Positions 1 through 10,124 of a DNA stretch of 64,000 nt are shown one piece after another. Both the position numbers and the translations under genes were made by a program. Numbering within the stretch: the stretch's first letter is position 1; each line of letters begins with the position of its first letter. Location of the stretch: NCBI RefSeq assembly GCF_036711975.1, contig NC_091968.1, positions 2,418,001 through 2,482,000 of the forward strand, written 5' to 3'. This DNA is from Onthophagus taurus. Taxonomy: Eukaryota > Arthropoda > Insecta > Coleoptera > Scarabaeidae. The notes under the pieces are model-generated. The model was not told where the DNA came from and ran no database searches. It saw only the letters and a program-made list of their open reading frames with translations.

Positions 1-962
1 GAGAGAGGCTCGAATTGAAGGGGGTGGTGAGGAACTTGGGTGTGCTTATTGATGAGCGACTTACTTTCAGTAACCATGTTAACAGCTGTCTGCGAAAAGC
101 TTATGCTAAGTTAAAATGTTTGTACTCCCAAAGATCCTTTTTAAATTTAAAAACAAAAAGGTTGCTTTGCGATTCTTTGGTATTGTCAACTTTTAATTAC
201 GGAGATGTTCTTTACTCTCCCTTTTTAACTTCGGTACTAAAATATAAAATTCAAAAGGTTCAAAATTCGTGTATACGTTTTATGTTTGGGTTGCGTCGAT
301 GGGAGAGTGTATCACCATACTTGCATACAGCAGACTGGCTAAATATGTGTAATCGGAGACTCGCTCACTCTGCATGCTTATTTTATAATACTATTGCAAC
401 GGAAAAACCGCCTTATCTTTACAGCAAGCTTACATTCCGTTCAGATATACATAACATCAATGTTAGATTTAGGGGAAGGCTAACACCTCCTGCTCATAAG
501 ACAGAATTTTATAAATCATGTTTTACATACCGTATAGCAAATTTCTTTAATCACTTGCCAGCACATCTTTGTAGTACATCCTTAAAACTTTTTAAAAACA
601 AATATAAAGATTACTTATTCAATAAGCAATGATCATTTTGTGGGACGTGGGCGGCGCAGCATGTGCGTGGTCCGTGCGGCCGGGGGTGAGTCGGTTATGT
701 GTTAAACTATGTTGAACTTTCAAGAATACGTATTAGTTTAAGTATTATGCGCCAATTGTATAAAAGAGTTGCACAGTAATACATGGTGTAGTGGAAGACC
801 AATTCACTGTAATTGAACTCCACCATGAGATTGCCTCTAAAAGTTAATTTTGTTGTTATTATATTATAATCTTTTTTCTTTATTTGCGATTTTTTGTACT
901 TTTTCTTCTTGTATTTATTTATTTTTGTGAGGCAATAAAGCGATTATTATTATTATTATTAT
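1..962 (+). mobile_element. 3' end of a non-LTR retrotransposon (RT C-terminus, 3'UTR, ATT tail)
   Basis: The reading frame is open from the left window edge to 632, so the element is cut by the window, not by a start codon. The protein is the thumb and C-terminal part of a non-LTR reverse transcriptase. Its landmarks are VRNLGVLIDERLTF, LCDSLVLSTFNYGDVLY and IQKVQNSCIRFMFGLR. The YADD catalytic region would lie upstream, outside the window. After the stop there is about 300 bp of 3'UTR that is GC-richer at its start, then an AATAAAG signal and an (ATT)n tail at about 943-962. Related fragments occur at 39628-42888 (minus) and 61020-63610 (plus). The clade (I/Jockey group) is not decided. The 3'-tail type and RT landmarks make the element class secure. 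Confidence 0.88.
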
Positions 963-1109
963 TAAATACAATAATAAGTAAATAAATAAATAATAATAAT
1001 TATTAATTTAAATTTACCGCCAAAATATCTAGTGATATTTTTCTGGTGATTTTTCCTAGTGTAAATCTGACTTTCGCGTTTACTCCTCCTGGTTTAAAAA
1101 CAGAGTATA
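963..1109 (-). repeat. half of a 370-405 bp MITE
   Basis: This stretch is the reverse complement of the first ~145 bp of the MITEs at 34948-35352 and 36977-37347. It ends in the same terminal repeat (reads TATACTCTGTTTTTAAACC from the right end inward). The other half is missing, and the break coincides with the ATT tail of the retrotransposon at 962. The retrotransposon most likely landed in, or recombined with, the TAA-rich centre of the MITE. Confidence 0.85.
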
Positions 1110-1849
1110 AATATCAAAGATTTCGGATTGCTCCGAAATAATAAAGGTTTAATGGTCGTTGTAAAAACGAACATGATAGTTTAATTTTATAAATTAATAA
1201 TAAAAGATTACTTATTCTTGCTTTTAAGAAGGTGATTAAAGTTTTTAATATTAATTAAAGCGGGAAATACAAAACAAAGATTTTCGCAAAAATTTCGAAA
1301 ACGAATCGATCCATTTAAAAAAAATAAATACTAACATGTAGTACCTTAAAAGACCTTTAAAATGAGGTATCACTTGACACCCCTTTCCATTTAAGATCTT
1401 TAAGGGGTTGGTTTCTGGCGTCGGGGGGTTGAAGTGAGTGAGTCAATTTTTGCATAAAAAGTTGTCCCCCTTGGTTTTATTCTTTACATATTTCAGCGAT
1501 TTTCTTTTTAAACTTCCGGATTTACAGAAATTGAGGTGGAAAGTTTTGAAATGAACATCCTGTATATAAATCTTGTAACATGAAATTTCTTTGGCAAATC
1601 CTCAAGGTCGCTTCTGACCGAGGCAGTACAGTAAAGTATTGATGTGATATTAATTGTAGTGTGTCATCGGCGAGCAACCTCGGCTAAACTTGAATGGAAA
1701 ATGAATGATTACGTTTGATTAAGCCGAGGCAACTCTCCCATTGGAGATCTTGTTGCCATAAAAAATTGAAAAGATTTACTTTCATATTCAACAATACCTA
1801 AAAAAAATTAAGAAATTATAATAATAATTTTAAAACGATTTTTTTTAAG
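1110..1849. other. non-coding; fragment of a DNA-transposon end, no 5' exons found
   Basis: AT-rich sequence with no convincing gene. The part from about 1365 to 1567 (GC-richer, ending in CATCCTGTATATA) looks like the terminal fragment of a Tc1/mariner-type element, as an inference from its ending only. The protease exon that starts at 1850 needs an upstream signal-peptide and IVGG-type exon. I searched this stretch in three frames and found none. Confidence 0.4.
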
Positions 1850-2696
1850 GTATCGTTATCGAAATTTGGCCAACATTTTTGCGGCGGAACAATTTTAAAT
1901 TTGGAATACATCGTAACAGCGGCTCATTGCATTTATAACAATCGAAGACCGTCGGATATTACGGTCAATTTAGGAAGTTTAAAGCAAGGTTTAGGCGTTA
2001 GAAGAAAAGTTACGGACATTTTTATGCACCCCGGTTATGATAATAAAAATTTAAGACACGACATCGCAATTCTTAAGGTATATTTCGGTTTAAAATAATT
2101 TTGTATTATTTTTTTTTCTTTTAGATACCTTCATTAGGAAATTTTACTAATTTTATAAAAAATATTACATTACCCGATTCATCTCCAAAAGCAGGAACTA
2201 ATTGTACTGTAGCTGGATGGGGTGTAACTGAAACGGTAACAAATAAATAATTAAATTTAAAAATATTAAAAAATATATGTAATGTTTTAGTCCGATTCGG
2301 GAACATTGCATTTAAAATACGCTAAAGTTCCAATTATTTCGACACCTCGGTGTAGAGCTAGTTATAAGGATCAATTAAAAAAGGAGATGTTTTGTGCTGG
2401 TTATTTAGAAGGAGGATCTGATGCTTGCCAAGTAATAAATAAAATTAAATTCATAAAACAATTTTATTCTTAAATTTCTTTAGGGCGACTCCGGTGGTGG
2501 ATTAATTTGCGATCAAATATTAACTGGAGTGGTTTCTTGGGGTCACGAATGTGGCGAAAAATATTATCCAGGTGTCTACACCGATGTTTTTTATTATAAA
2601 GATTGGATCCGTTCAAAATCTAATTGTTTAAAATTAATTTCGTCGCATCTTATTATTTTTATTTGTTTATTTATTAATTTGTTGTTATTAAAATAA
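1850..2696 (+). CDS. trypsin-like serine protease (S1 family), 3' four exons
   Basis: Exons are 1850-2077, 2125-2235, 2291-2431 and 2484-2696, all joined in phase 0 by GT-AG introns of 47-55 bp. They give 230 residues. The catalytic triad is present: His in TAAHC, Asp in DIAIL and Ser in GDSGG. The residue six before the Ser is Asp (SDACQGDSGG), which predicts cleavage after Lys or Arg, and the glycines of the SWG and YPGVY segments are kept. The C-terminus runs past the usual end into about 20 hydrophobic residues ([15 protein letters not shown]), which suggests a membrane or GPI anchor rather than a freely secreted enzyme. AATAAA overlaps the stop codon at 2692-2697. The signal peptide, activation site and N-terminal barrel strand are not encoded in the visible upstream DNA, so the gene is either split by a long intron or 5'-truncated by the retrotransposon and MITE at 1-1109. 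Confidence 0.9.
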
Positions 2697-2884
2697 ATTG
2701 AATAGAATTAATTACTTCTAACATTTTTATTGAGTAATGTAGATTCCAAGAAAATAATTGACATAGTTATATTTCTTATCACAAAAAAAGCTTTCCACGT
2801 TTACACTTCAGTTGATTACGTGAATTTAAGCGCAATTACAACTGCCTTCAATTCCTACTAGTTTAGTGTTGTTTTCTGGGTTAA

Positions 2885-2911
2885 ATGGATGTTAATTGTG
2901 TTCAAGAGTGA
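2885..2911 (+). promoter_or_regulatory. eight-codon upstream ORF before the transporter start
   Basis: ATG at 2885 opens a frame of eight codons ending in TGA at 2909-2911. It overlaps the longest transporter start (2889) out of frame and stops one base before the alternative in-frame start at 2913. The 2913 start has G at -3, whereas 2885 and 2889 have T at -3. The arrangement could allow reinitiation at 2913; this is inference. Confidence 0.35.
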
Positions 2912-5900
2912 GATGAATGAGGTTGATGAAAAAGCCGATGAAAAACTTAATCAAAAATATAATGAAAAAGTTGATTTTGATGATATTTTGGAATTAGTTG
3001 GAGGATATGGACGTTTTCAAAGAAGATTTAATTACATATTTAACGTATTGTTTTTGGCTTTGGTATGTATGGTAATTAGCAATCTATTTTTGGCCTTGAG
3101 TGTACCCAAACATTGGTGTTATGTGCCGGGTAGAGAAAACACCAATTTTACTATAGAACAATGGAAAGAAATTACAATTCCAAGGTGAAATTAAAAATTT
3201 AATCCTTTTTTCGTTTTATGGCAATATGTTTTTTTTTTCAGAAATCAATCGGGTGAAAATTTAAAAAATGATTTTGCATCTTGTAAAATGTATCGAAATT
3301 TCAGTTTGGATCAAAACGAAATTGTTGGTAAATTAAATTCGACTCGAAATAACCAGTTACATTTTTATTAATAACTAATTACTGTTTTTAGATTGTCAAT
3401 TTGGATACGATTTTGATACAACATGGTACACAGAAACCTTCGCTATGAAACAGAAATGGGTTTGTGGTAACGAGATAAATGTGGCAAATGCTTTCTTTTT
3501 TCAAAAATTAGGAGACATTTTTGGAGGTTTAATTTTTGGTCCAATAGGAGATCAGTAAGTCTCAACGAATAATATAAAATTTTTGAAAGCTTCATAAATG
3601 ATCATATCTCAAAAAGTAATTAAGATATCAAGATGATTTAATCGCCATTTTGTAGCAAATTTAATTAAGTTTCAACACGCTAAAAATAATTTCTTCATTT
3701 TTATAAATCTGGGTGATACGATTTTTTTAATTCATCTCTACATATTCACTTGTTGACAGTTTTGGATTATAAAACAAATTTAAAAAAATCATATCTCAAA
3801 AAGTAATTGAGATATCAAGATGATTTAATCGCCATTTTGTAGCAAATTTAATCAAGTTTCAACACACCAAAAATTATTTCTTCGTTTCAATAAACTCCGG
3901 TGGTACAATTTTTTATATCCAACTCCGCGTCTATTGAGATCAACTAGATAAATATGTCATTTACAACGTTGTATCTCAAGAACGAATTGAGATACAGTTA
4001 TGAAATAAAAACCATTTTAAAGCAAATTAAATGAATATTAATTAAGATAAAAATGATTTCTTTATTACTACAAATCTGTCCGTTATGATTTTTTTAATTT
4101 ATCTCTACACATTTACTTATCACCTCAAATTGAAAATCATATCTCAGAAAGTAATTGAGATATCAAGATGACTTAATCGCCATTTTGTAGCAAATTTAAT
4201 CAAGTTTCAACACACCAAAAATTACTTTTTCGTTTCAATAAACTCCGGTGGTACGATTTTTTAAATCCAACTCGGCGTCTATTGAGATCAACTAGATAAA
4301 TATGTCATTTACAACGTTGTATCTCAAAAACGAATTGAGATACAGTTATGAAATAAAAACCATTTTAAAGCAAATTAAATGAATATTAATTAAGATAAAA
4401 ATGATTTCTGTATTACTACAAATCTGTTTGTTATGATTTTTTTAATTCATCTCTACACATTTACTTATCACCTCAAATAAAAAATCCTATCTCAGAAAGT
4501 AATTGAGATATCAAGATGATTTAATCGCCATTTTGTAGCAAATGTAATCAAGTTTCAACACGCGAAAAATTATTTCTTCGTTTCAATAAACTCCGGTGGT
4601 ACGATTTTTTAAATCCAACTCCGCCTCTATTGAAATCAACTAGATAAATATGTCGTTTACAACGTCGTATCTCAAGATCGAATTGAGATATAGTTATGAA
4701 ATAAAAACCATTTTAAAGCAAATTAAATGAATACTAATTAAGATACAAATGATTTCTTTATTACTACAAATCTGTCTGTTATAATTTTTTTAATTCATCT
4801 CCACACATTTACTTATCGCCTCAAATAAAATATCATATCTCAGAAATTAATTGAGATATCAAGATGATTTAATCGCCATTTTGTAGCAAATTTAACCAAG
4901 TTTCAACACACCAAAAATTACTTCTTCGTTTCAATAAACTCCGGTGGTACGATTTTTTAAATCCAACTCGGCGTCTATTGAGATCAACTAGATGAATATG
5001 TCATTTACAACGTCGTGTCTCAAGAACGAATTGAGATACAGTTATGAAATAAAAACCATTTTAAAGCAAATTCAATGAATATTAATTGAGATAAAAATGA
5101 TTTCCTTATTACTACAAATGTGTCCGTTATGATTTTTTTAATTCATCTCTACACATTTACTTATCATCTCAAATCAAAAATCATATCTCAGAAAGTAATT
5201 AAGATATTAAGATGATTTAATCGCCATTTTGTAGCAAATTTAATCAAGTTTCAACACACCAAAAATTATTTCTTCGTTTCAATAAACTCCGGTGATACGA
5301 TTTTTTAAATCCAACTCGGCGACTATTGAAATCAACTAGATGAATATGTCATTTACAACGTCGTGTCTCAAGAACGAATTGAGATACAGTTATGAAATAA
5401 AAACCATTTTAAAGCAAATTAAATGAATATTTAATTAAGCTAAAAATGATTTCTTTATTACTACAAATCTATCTGTTATGATTTCTTTAAGTCGTCTCTA
5501 CACATTTACTTATCGCCTCAAATCAAAAATCATATCTCAGAAAGTAATTGAGATATCAAGATGACTTAATCGCCATTTTGTAGCAAATTTAATCAAGTTT
5601 CAACACACCAAAAATTATTTCTTCGTTTCAATAAACTCCGGTGGTACAATTTTTTATATCCAACTCCGCGTCTATTGAGATCAACTAGATAAATATGTCA
5701 TTTATAACGTCGTATCTCAAGAACGAATTGAGATACAGTTACGAAATAAAAACCATTTTAAAGCAAATTAAACGAATATTAATTACGATAAAAATGATTT
5801 CTTTATTGCTACAAATCTGACCGTTATGATTTTTTTAATTCATCTCTACACATTTACTTATCACCTCAAATAAAAAAATCCTATCTCAGAAAGTAATTGA

Positions 5901-8667
5901 GATATCAAGATGACTTAATCGCCATTTTGTAGCAAATTTAATCAAGTTTCAACACACCAAAAATTGTTTTTTCGTTTCAATAAACTCCGGTGGTACGATT
6001 TTTTATATCCAACTCCGCGTCTATTGAGATCAACTAGATAAATATGTCATTTACAACGTTGTATCTCAAGAACGAATTGTGATACAGTTATGAAATAAAA
6101 ACCATTTTGAAGCAAATTAAATGAATATTAATTAAGATAAAAATGATTTCTTTATTACTACAAATCTATCTGTTATAATTTTTTTAAATCGTCTCTACAC
6201 ATTTACTTATCGCCACAAATCAAAAATTATATCTCAGAAAGTAATTAAGATATCAAGATGATTTAATCGCCATTTTGTAGCAAATTTAATCAAGTTTCAA
6301 CACACCAAAAATTATTTCTTCATTTCAATAAACTCCAGTGGTACGATTTTTTAAATCCAACTCTGCGTCTATTGGGATCCACTAGATAAATATGTCATTT
6401 ACCACGTTGTATCTCAAAAACGAATTGAGATACAGTTATGAAATAAAAACCATTTTAAAGCAAATTAAATGAATATTAATTAAGATTAAAATGATTTCTT
6501 TATTACTACAAATCTATCTGTTATAATTTTTTTAAGTCGTCTCTACACATTTACTTATCGCCTCAAATCAAAAATCATATCTCAGAAAGTAACTGAGATA
6601 TCAAGATGACTTAATCGCCACTTTGTAGCGAATTTAATCAAGTTTCAACACACCAAAAATTACTTCTTCGTTTCAATAAACCCCGGTGGTACGATTTTTT
6701 ATATCCAACTCGGCGTCTATTGAGATCAACTAGATGAATATGTCATTTACAACGTCGTGTCTCAAGAACGAATTGAGATACAGTTATGAAATAAAAACCA
6801 TTTTAAAGCAAATTAAATGAATATTAATTGAGATAAAAATGATTTCCTTATTACTACAAATGTGTCCGTTATGATTTTTTTAATTCATCTCTACACATTT
6901 ACTTATCACCTCAAATAAAAAAATCCTATCTCAGAAAGTAATTGAGATATCAAGATGATTTAACCGTCATTTTGTAGCAAATTTAATCAAGTTTCAACAC
7001 ACCAAAAATTATTTCTTCGTTTCAATAAACTCCGGTGGTACGATTTTTTATATTCTATCTATTGAGATCAACTAGATGAATATGTCATTTACAACGTTGT
7101 ATTTCAAGATTATATTGAGATACAATTATGAAATAAAAACCATTTTAAAGCAAATTAAATGAATATTAATTAGGATAAAAATGATTTCTTTATTACTACA
7201 AATCTATATACTTTTAATTCATCTCTACACATTTACTTGTCATCTCAAATCAAAAGTCATATCTCAAAAAGTAATTAAGATATTAAGATAATTTAAACAT
7301 CATTTTATAGCAAATTTAATCATATTTCCACAAATCAAATATTTTTCGTTGCCATAAATCTTTAATATGTACCTTTTTAATTTTTTTTTTAAGATATGGT
7401 CGCCGATTAATTTTTTATTTAACCTTCACAATATTATTTGTGAGTCGCCTCGCAATGTTGCTCACAAGCTCATCAACAACACTCTTCATGATAACGTGTT
7501 TTTTAAGTGGCTCAGCAACATTTGGTGTATTCCAATCATCATTGGTGATAGCATTAGAAATTTGTCATCGAAAAGTTCACGCTTACATGGCAATGTGTCA
7601 ATGTGTTGGCTGGGCAATTGGTTTTTGTATTATGCCATTTATAATGTGGTATTTAAAAGAATGGAAATCATTTATACTGATGACAACGATTCCGAGCGGA
7701 ATTTTCTTTTTCTCTCATCGTTTCATGATCGAATCGCCCCGATGGTTATTTAATAAAGGAAAACGAAAGAAATGTTTAATGGCGATGAGAAAAATTGGAA
7801 AAATTAATGGGGTTGATGTTGGTGATGAACTAGAAAGCATGGTTTTGATTGGAAATGAATTGAAACCCGAAAAGGTTTATGGGGCGATGAGTATCTTTTC
7901 GCATTGGAGGTTTGCTAAAAATTCAATTATTTTAATTATGGGTTGGGCTATTGAGAATGTAGTGTATTATATTTTAACGATGAATATTATTAATTTGGGT
8001 GGAAACCCTTTCATGAATTTCTTCTGGCAAGGATTAGCTGAAATTCCTGGGAATGTTTTGGGGAAAATAGCTGCTGATAAAATTGGAAGGAAATGGTCCG
8101 CTTTTATCGCATATGTTGGGCTTGCTTTCGGAACTCTTCCCATTTTATTTACAGTTTATGGTAAGAAAAGTTTATGTAATAAAACGTAACAAAATTTAAT
8201 TTTCTTTTAGATAAAAATTATGAATACATCACATTAATCTTTGGGGTTTGTTTAAAATTCTTGCTCACGTTTGCTTTTTATGCTATTAATTTACAAGCTT
8301 TGGAAACATTTCCTACTGCAGTTAGGCAAAGTGGAACTTCCGTTGGAGGTGTTACAGCTAATATATTTGGATTATTAGGTCCTTACATAGTTTATTTAGT
8401 AAGTTAAGTTTCTTTTAAAATATGATTTATTATTTCGAATTATTTAAGGGAACAACAACAAACGCATCCATTCCTTACTTAATTTCTTTCACCTTAGCAA
8501 TTGCTTATGCATTTTCACTTTTATTTTTACCTGAAACTTTAGGTGAAAAGCTTCCAGACACATTAAACGATGCTCATGTATTCGGTAAAGATCAACCTTT
8601 TTTTTATTTCCCAAAACGAATGCATTCAATGGTCCCAAATAAAGAAAATACTCAAAAAATAAGTTAA
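2889..8667 (+). CDS. SLC22-type organic ion transporter (major facilitator), complete
   Basis: Six exons: 2889-3184, 3242-3327, 3392-3554, 7394-8160, 8211-8398 and 8449-8667. All junctions are GT-AG and keep one frame, giving 572 residues (564 if the better-context ATG at 2913 is used). The order of landmarks is that of the SLC22 family. A first membrane segment lies at about 48-70, followed by a large extracellular loop rich in Cys. The loop-2/3 signature GPIGDQYGRR at about 177-186 is reconstituted across the exon 3/4 splice, which supports the splicing. ESPRWL follows at about 295 after TM6, and LPETLGEKLPDT lies at the cytoplasmic C-terminus. The family moves organic cations, anions or carnitine across the plasma membrane; substrate cannot be read here. 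Intron 3 (3.84 kb) is made almost wholly of a 348-bp satellite. AATAAA occurs at 8674 and 8693. The gene ends about 200 bp before RWDD1, in the same orientation. Confidence 0.93.
3601..7366. repeat. 348-bp satellite array 1, inside an SLC22 intron
   Basis: Units start at 3788, 4136, 4484, 4832, 5180, 5529, 5878, 6226, 6574, 6923 and 7256, so the period is 348-349 bp for nine steps and 333 at the end. The left edge unit (3601-3787) is only 187 bp. Each unit is an old dimer of two ~174-bp halves. Both halves open with a short palindrome (ATATCTCA/TGAGATAT in one, GTATCTCA/TGAGATAC in the other) and continue through ACCATTTT- or GCCATTTT-type and AGCAAATT blocks. Edge copies are the most diverged. 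No coding potential; small frames inside are chance. Confidence 0.95.
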
Positions 8668-8874
8668 TCAAGAAATAAAAATATTAAGTTTAAATAAATA
8701 TTTTATTAAAAGCGCCATCTTTTGTCCTTATCCTTACTCAACCACAACATTTCAATCACCATGAAGTTAGCTTCACAGTTATGTCAAAATTTTCACCTGT
8801 CACATTACTTCCTTTTTTAGTTTTAAGTCTATATTGTATTTATCATCTAAAACTTTTATGATTTTCAACTAAAA

Positions 8875-9786
8875 ATGGATTATAAGGAAGAACAAAAGAA
8901 CGAATTTGAGGCTTTAGAATCGATTTATTATGGCGAAGTGACCGGTAAGCTTTTTTTTGACATGTGACATAACCTCAAAATGTTTAATCAAATTGAAATT
9001 TTACATCTTTTTAAGTACTTTCATCTGAACCTTACTACAAATTTTCAATTCCGATTAAAACGGAAGCCTTCGAATCGGAATCTGATGGTGGCCTAAGTTG
9101 TAGTTTAGTGTTTACTTATACGGCAAAATATCCAGAAGAAGCTCCGATAATAGAACTCGATGAAGGTGAAAATATTTCGCAGGAATACGAACGAAAACTA
9201 TTAGATTACCTACAAACGCAGGTAAAATGAAATAATTTAATTTGTTTTGTGTAAAATTAATTGATTGTTTTAGATTGAAGAAAATCTTGGTATGGTTATG
9301 ATCTTTACGTTAGTTTCTTCAGCTCAAGAATGGCTTAATGTTAAATGGGATGATATTAAAAAAGCTAGAGATGAAGAAGCTCAAAAAAGACTGAAACAAG
9401 AAGAAGAAGAAGAATTAGTAAATTAATTAAATTAATTTATTAAATAAAAAATGTTTAATTATTGTATTTTTTAGAAACGATTTGAAGGTACAAGAGTAAC
9501 AGTTGAATCTTTCTTGAATTGGAAGACGAAATTTTACGAAGATATGGGTTACCTTAAGAAAAAAGAAATATCTGATAAAGAAGCTAAAAAATTAACAGGA
9601 AGAGAACTGTTCTTAAGAGATAAAACAATGAATGAATCCGATCTTAAATTCTTAGATGAAGGTGATGCAGTTAAAGTAGATGAGTCTCTATTTCAAGATT
9701 TGGATGATTTGGATCTTGATGATGAGGATGATGAAGATTATAGACCGGGGGATAACTTTGGTGACTCAGATGATAGCATGGATTAA
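8875..9786 (+). CDS. RWDD1: RWD domain-containing protein 1
   Basis: Four exons (8875-8944, 9016-9221, 9274-9417, 9475-9786) with GT-AG introns give 243 residues, the usual length of the family. The RWD fold spans about residues 5-115: it opens with EFEALESIYYGEV and has the characteristic YPEEAP turn. A charged helix follows (KKARDEEAQKRLKQEEEEEL), then the family-specific stretch FEGTRVTVESFLNWKTKF and LTGRELFLRD. An acidic tail with VDESLFQDLDDLDL and a run of Asp/Glu closes the protein. Family members bind and stabilise the DRG2 GTPase and act in the cytoplasm; that role is from the family, not from this sequence. AATAAA lies at 9917-9922. The last ~90 bp of the 3' region is repeated at 15456-15548. 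Confidence 0.95.
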
Positions 9787-9870
9787 AAGATGTGAAGAGA
9801 TACAATGAATTTAGGAAGAAGTTTGTTGTATTATAATTGCGCTTATATTGAAAGCGTTGCATTTTTTGCT

Positions 9871-9961
9871 AATTCTACATTTGATGAAGATCGTTGATTT
9901 TTCTTTTTTTTCTATAAATAAATGCGTTTTTAATTAAAATTTGTTTTTTATTTATAATTAA
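9871..9961 (+). repeat. direct repeat, copy 1 (RWDD1 3' end)
   Basis: From AATTCTACATTTGATGAAG to TTTATAATTAAG this matches 15456-15548 with only a few differences (one T-run length change and about two substitutions). It holds the RWDD1 polyadenylation signal. The two copies bracket the Harbinger element plus satellite array 2. Confidence 0.95.
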
Positions 9962-10124
9962 GGTCCACCATATCCAAAAGAATCCCAAATCAGTAACTTA
10001 GGCCAGGCGCGCACTCGCGACTTTATTATTGACCAACTTAAAAATCGCTCGATTAAAAAGTTGCCATTAGATTTCCGCTCAGCGCACTATCGACTAGATA
10101 GTTGCTGCAGTCTTAAATTTCAAC

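Noticed and set aside
1581..1642. ATG AAA TTT CTT... considered as a signal-peptide exon of the protease
   Set aside because: Only nine residues precede a weak donor-like site, no activation motif follows, and the hydrophobic run is too short.
7367..7753. 128-codon frame overlapping the transporter exon 4
   Set aside because: Other-frame shadow of the SLC22 exon, which has the family motifs.
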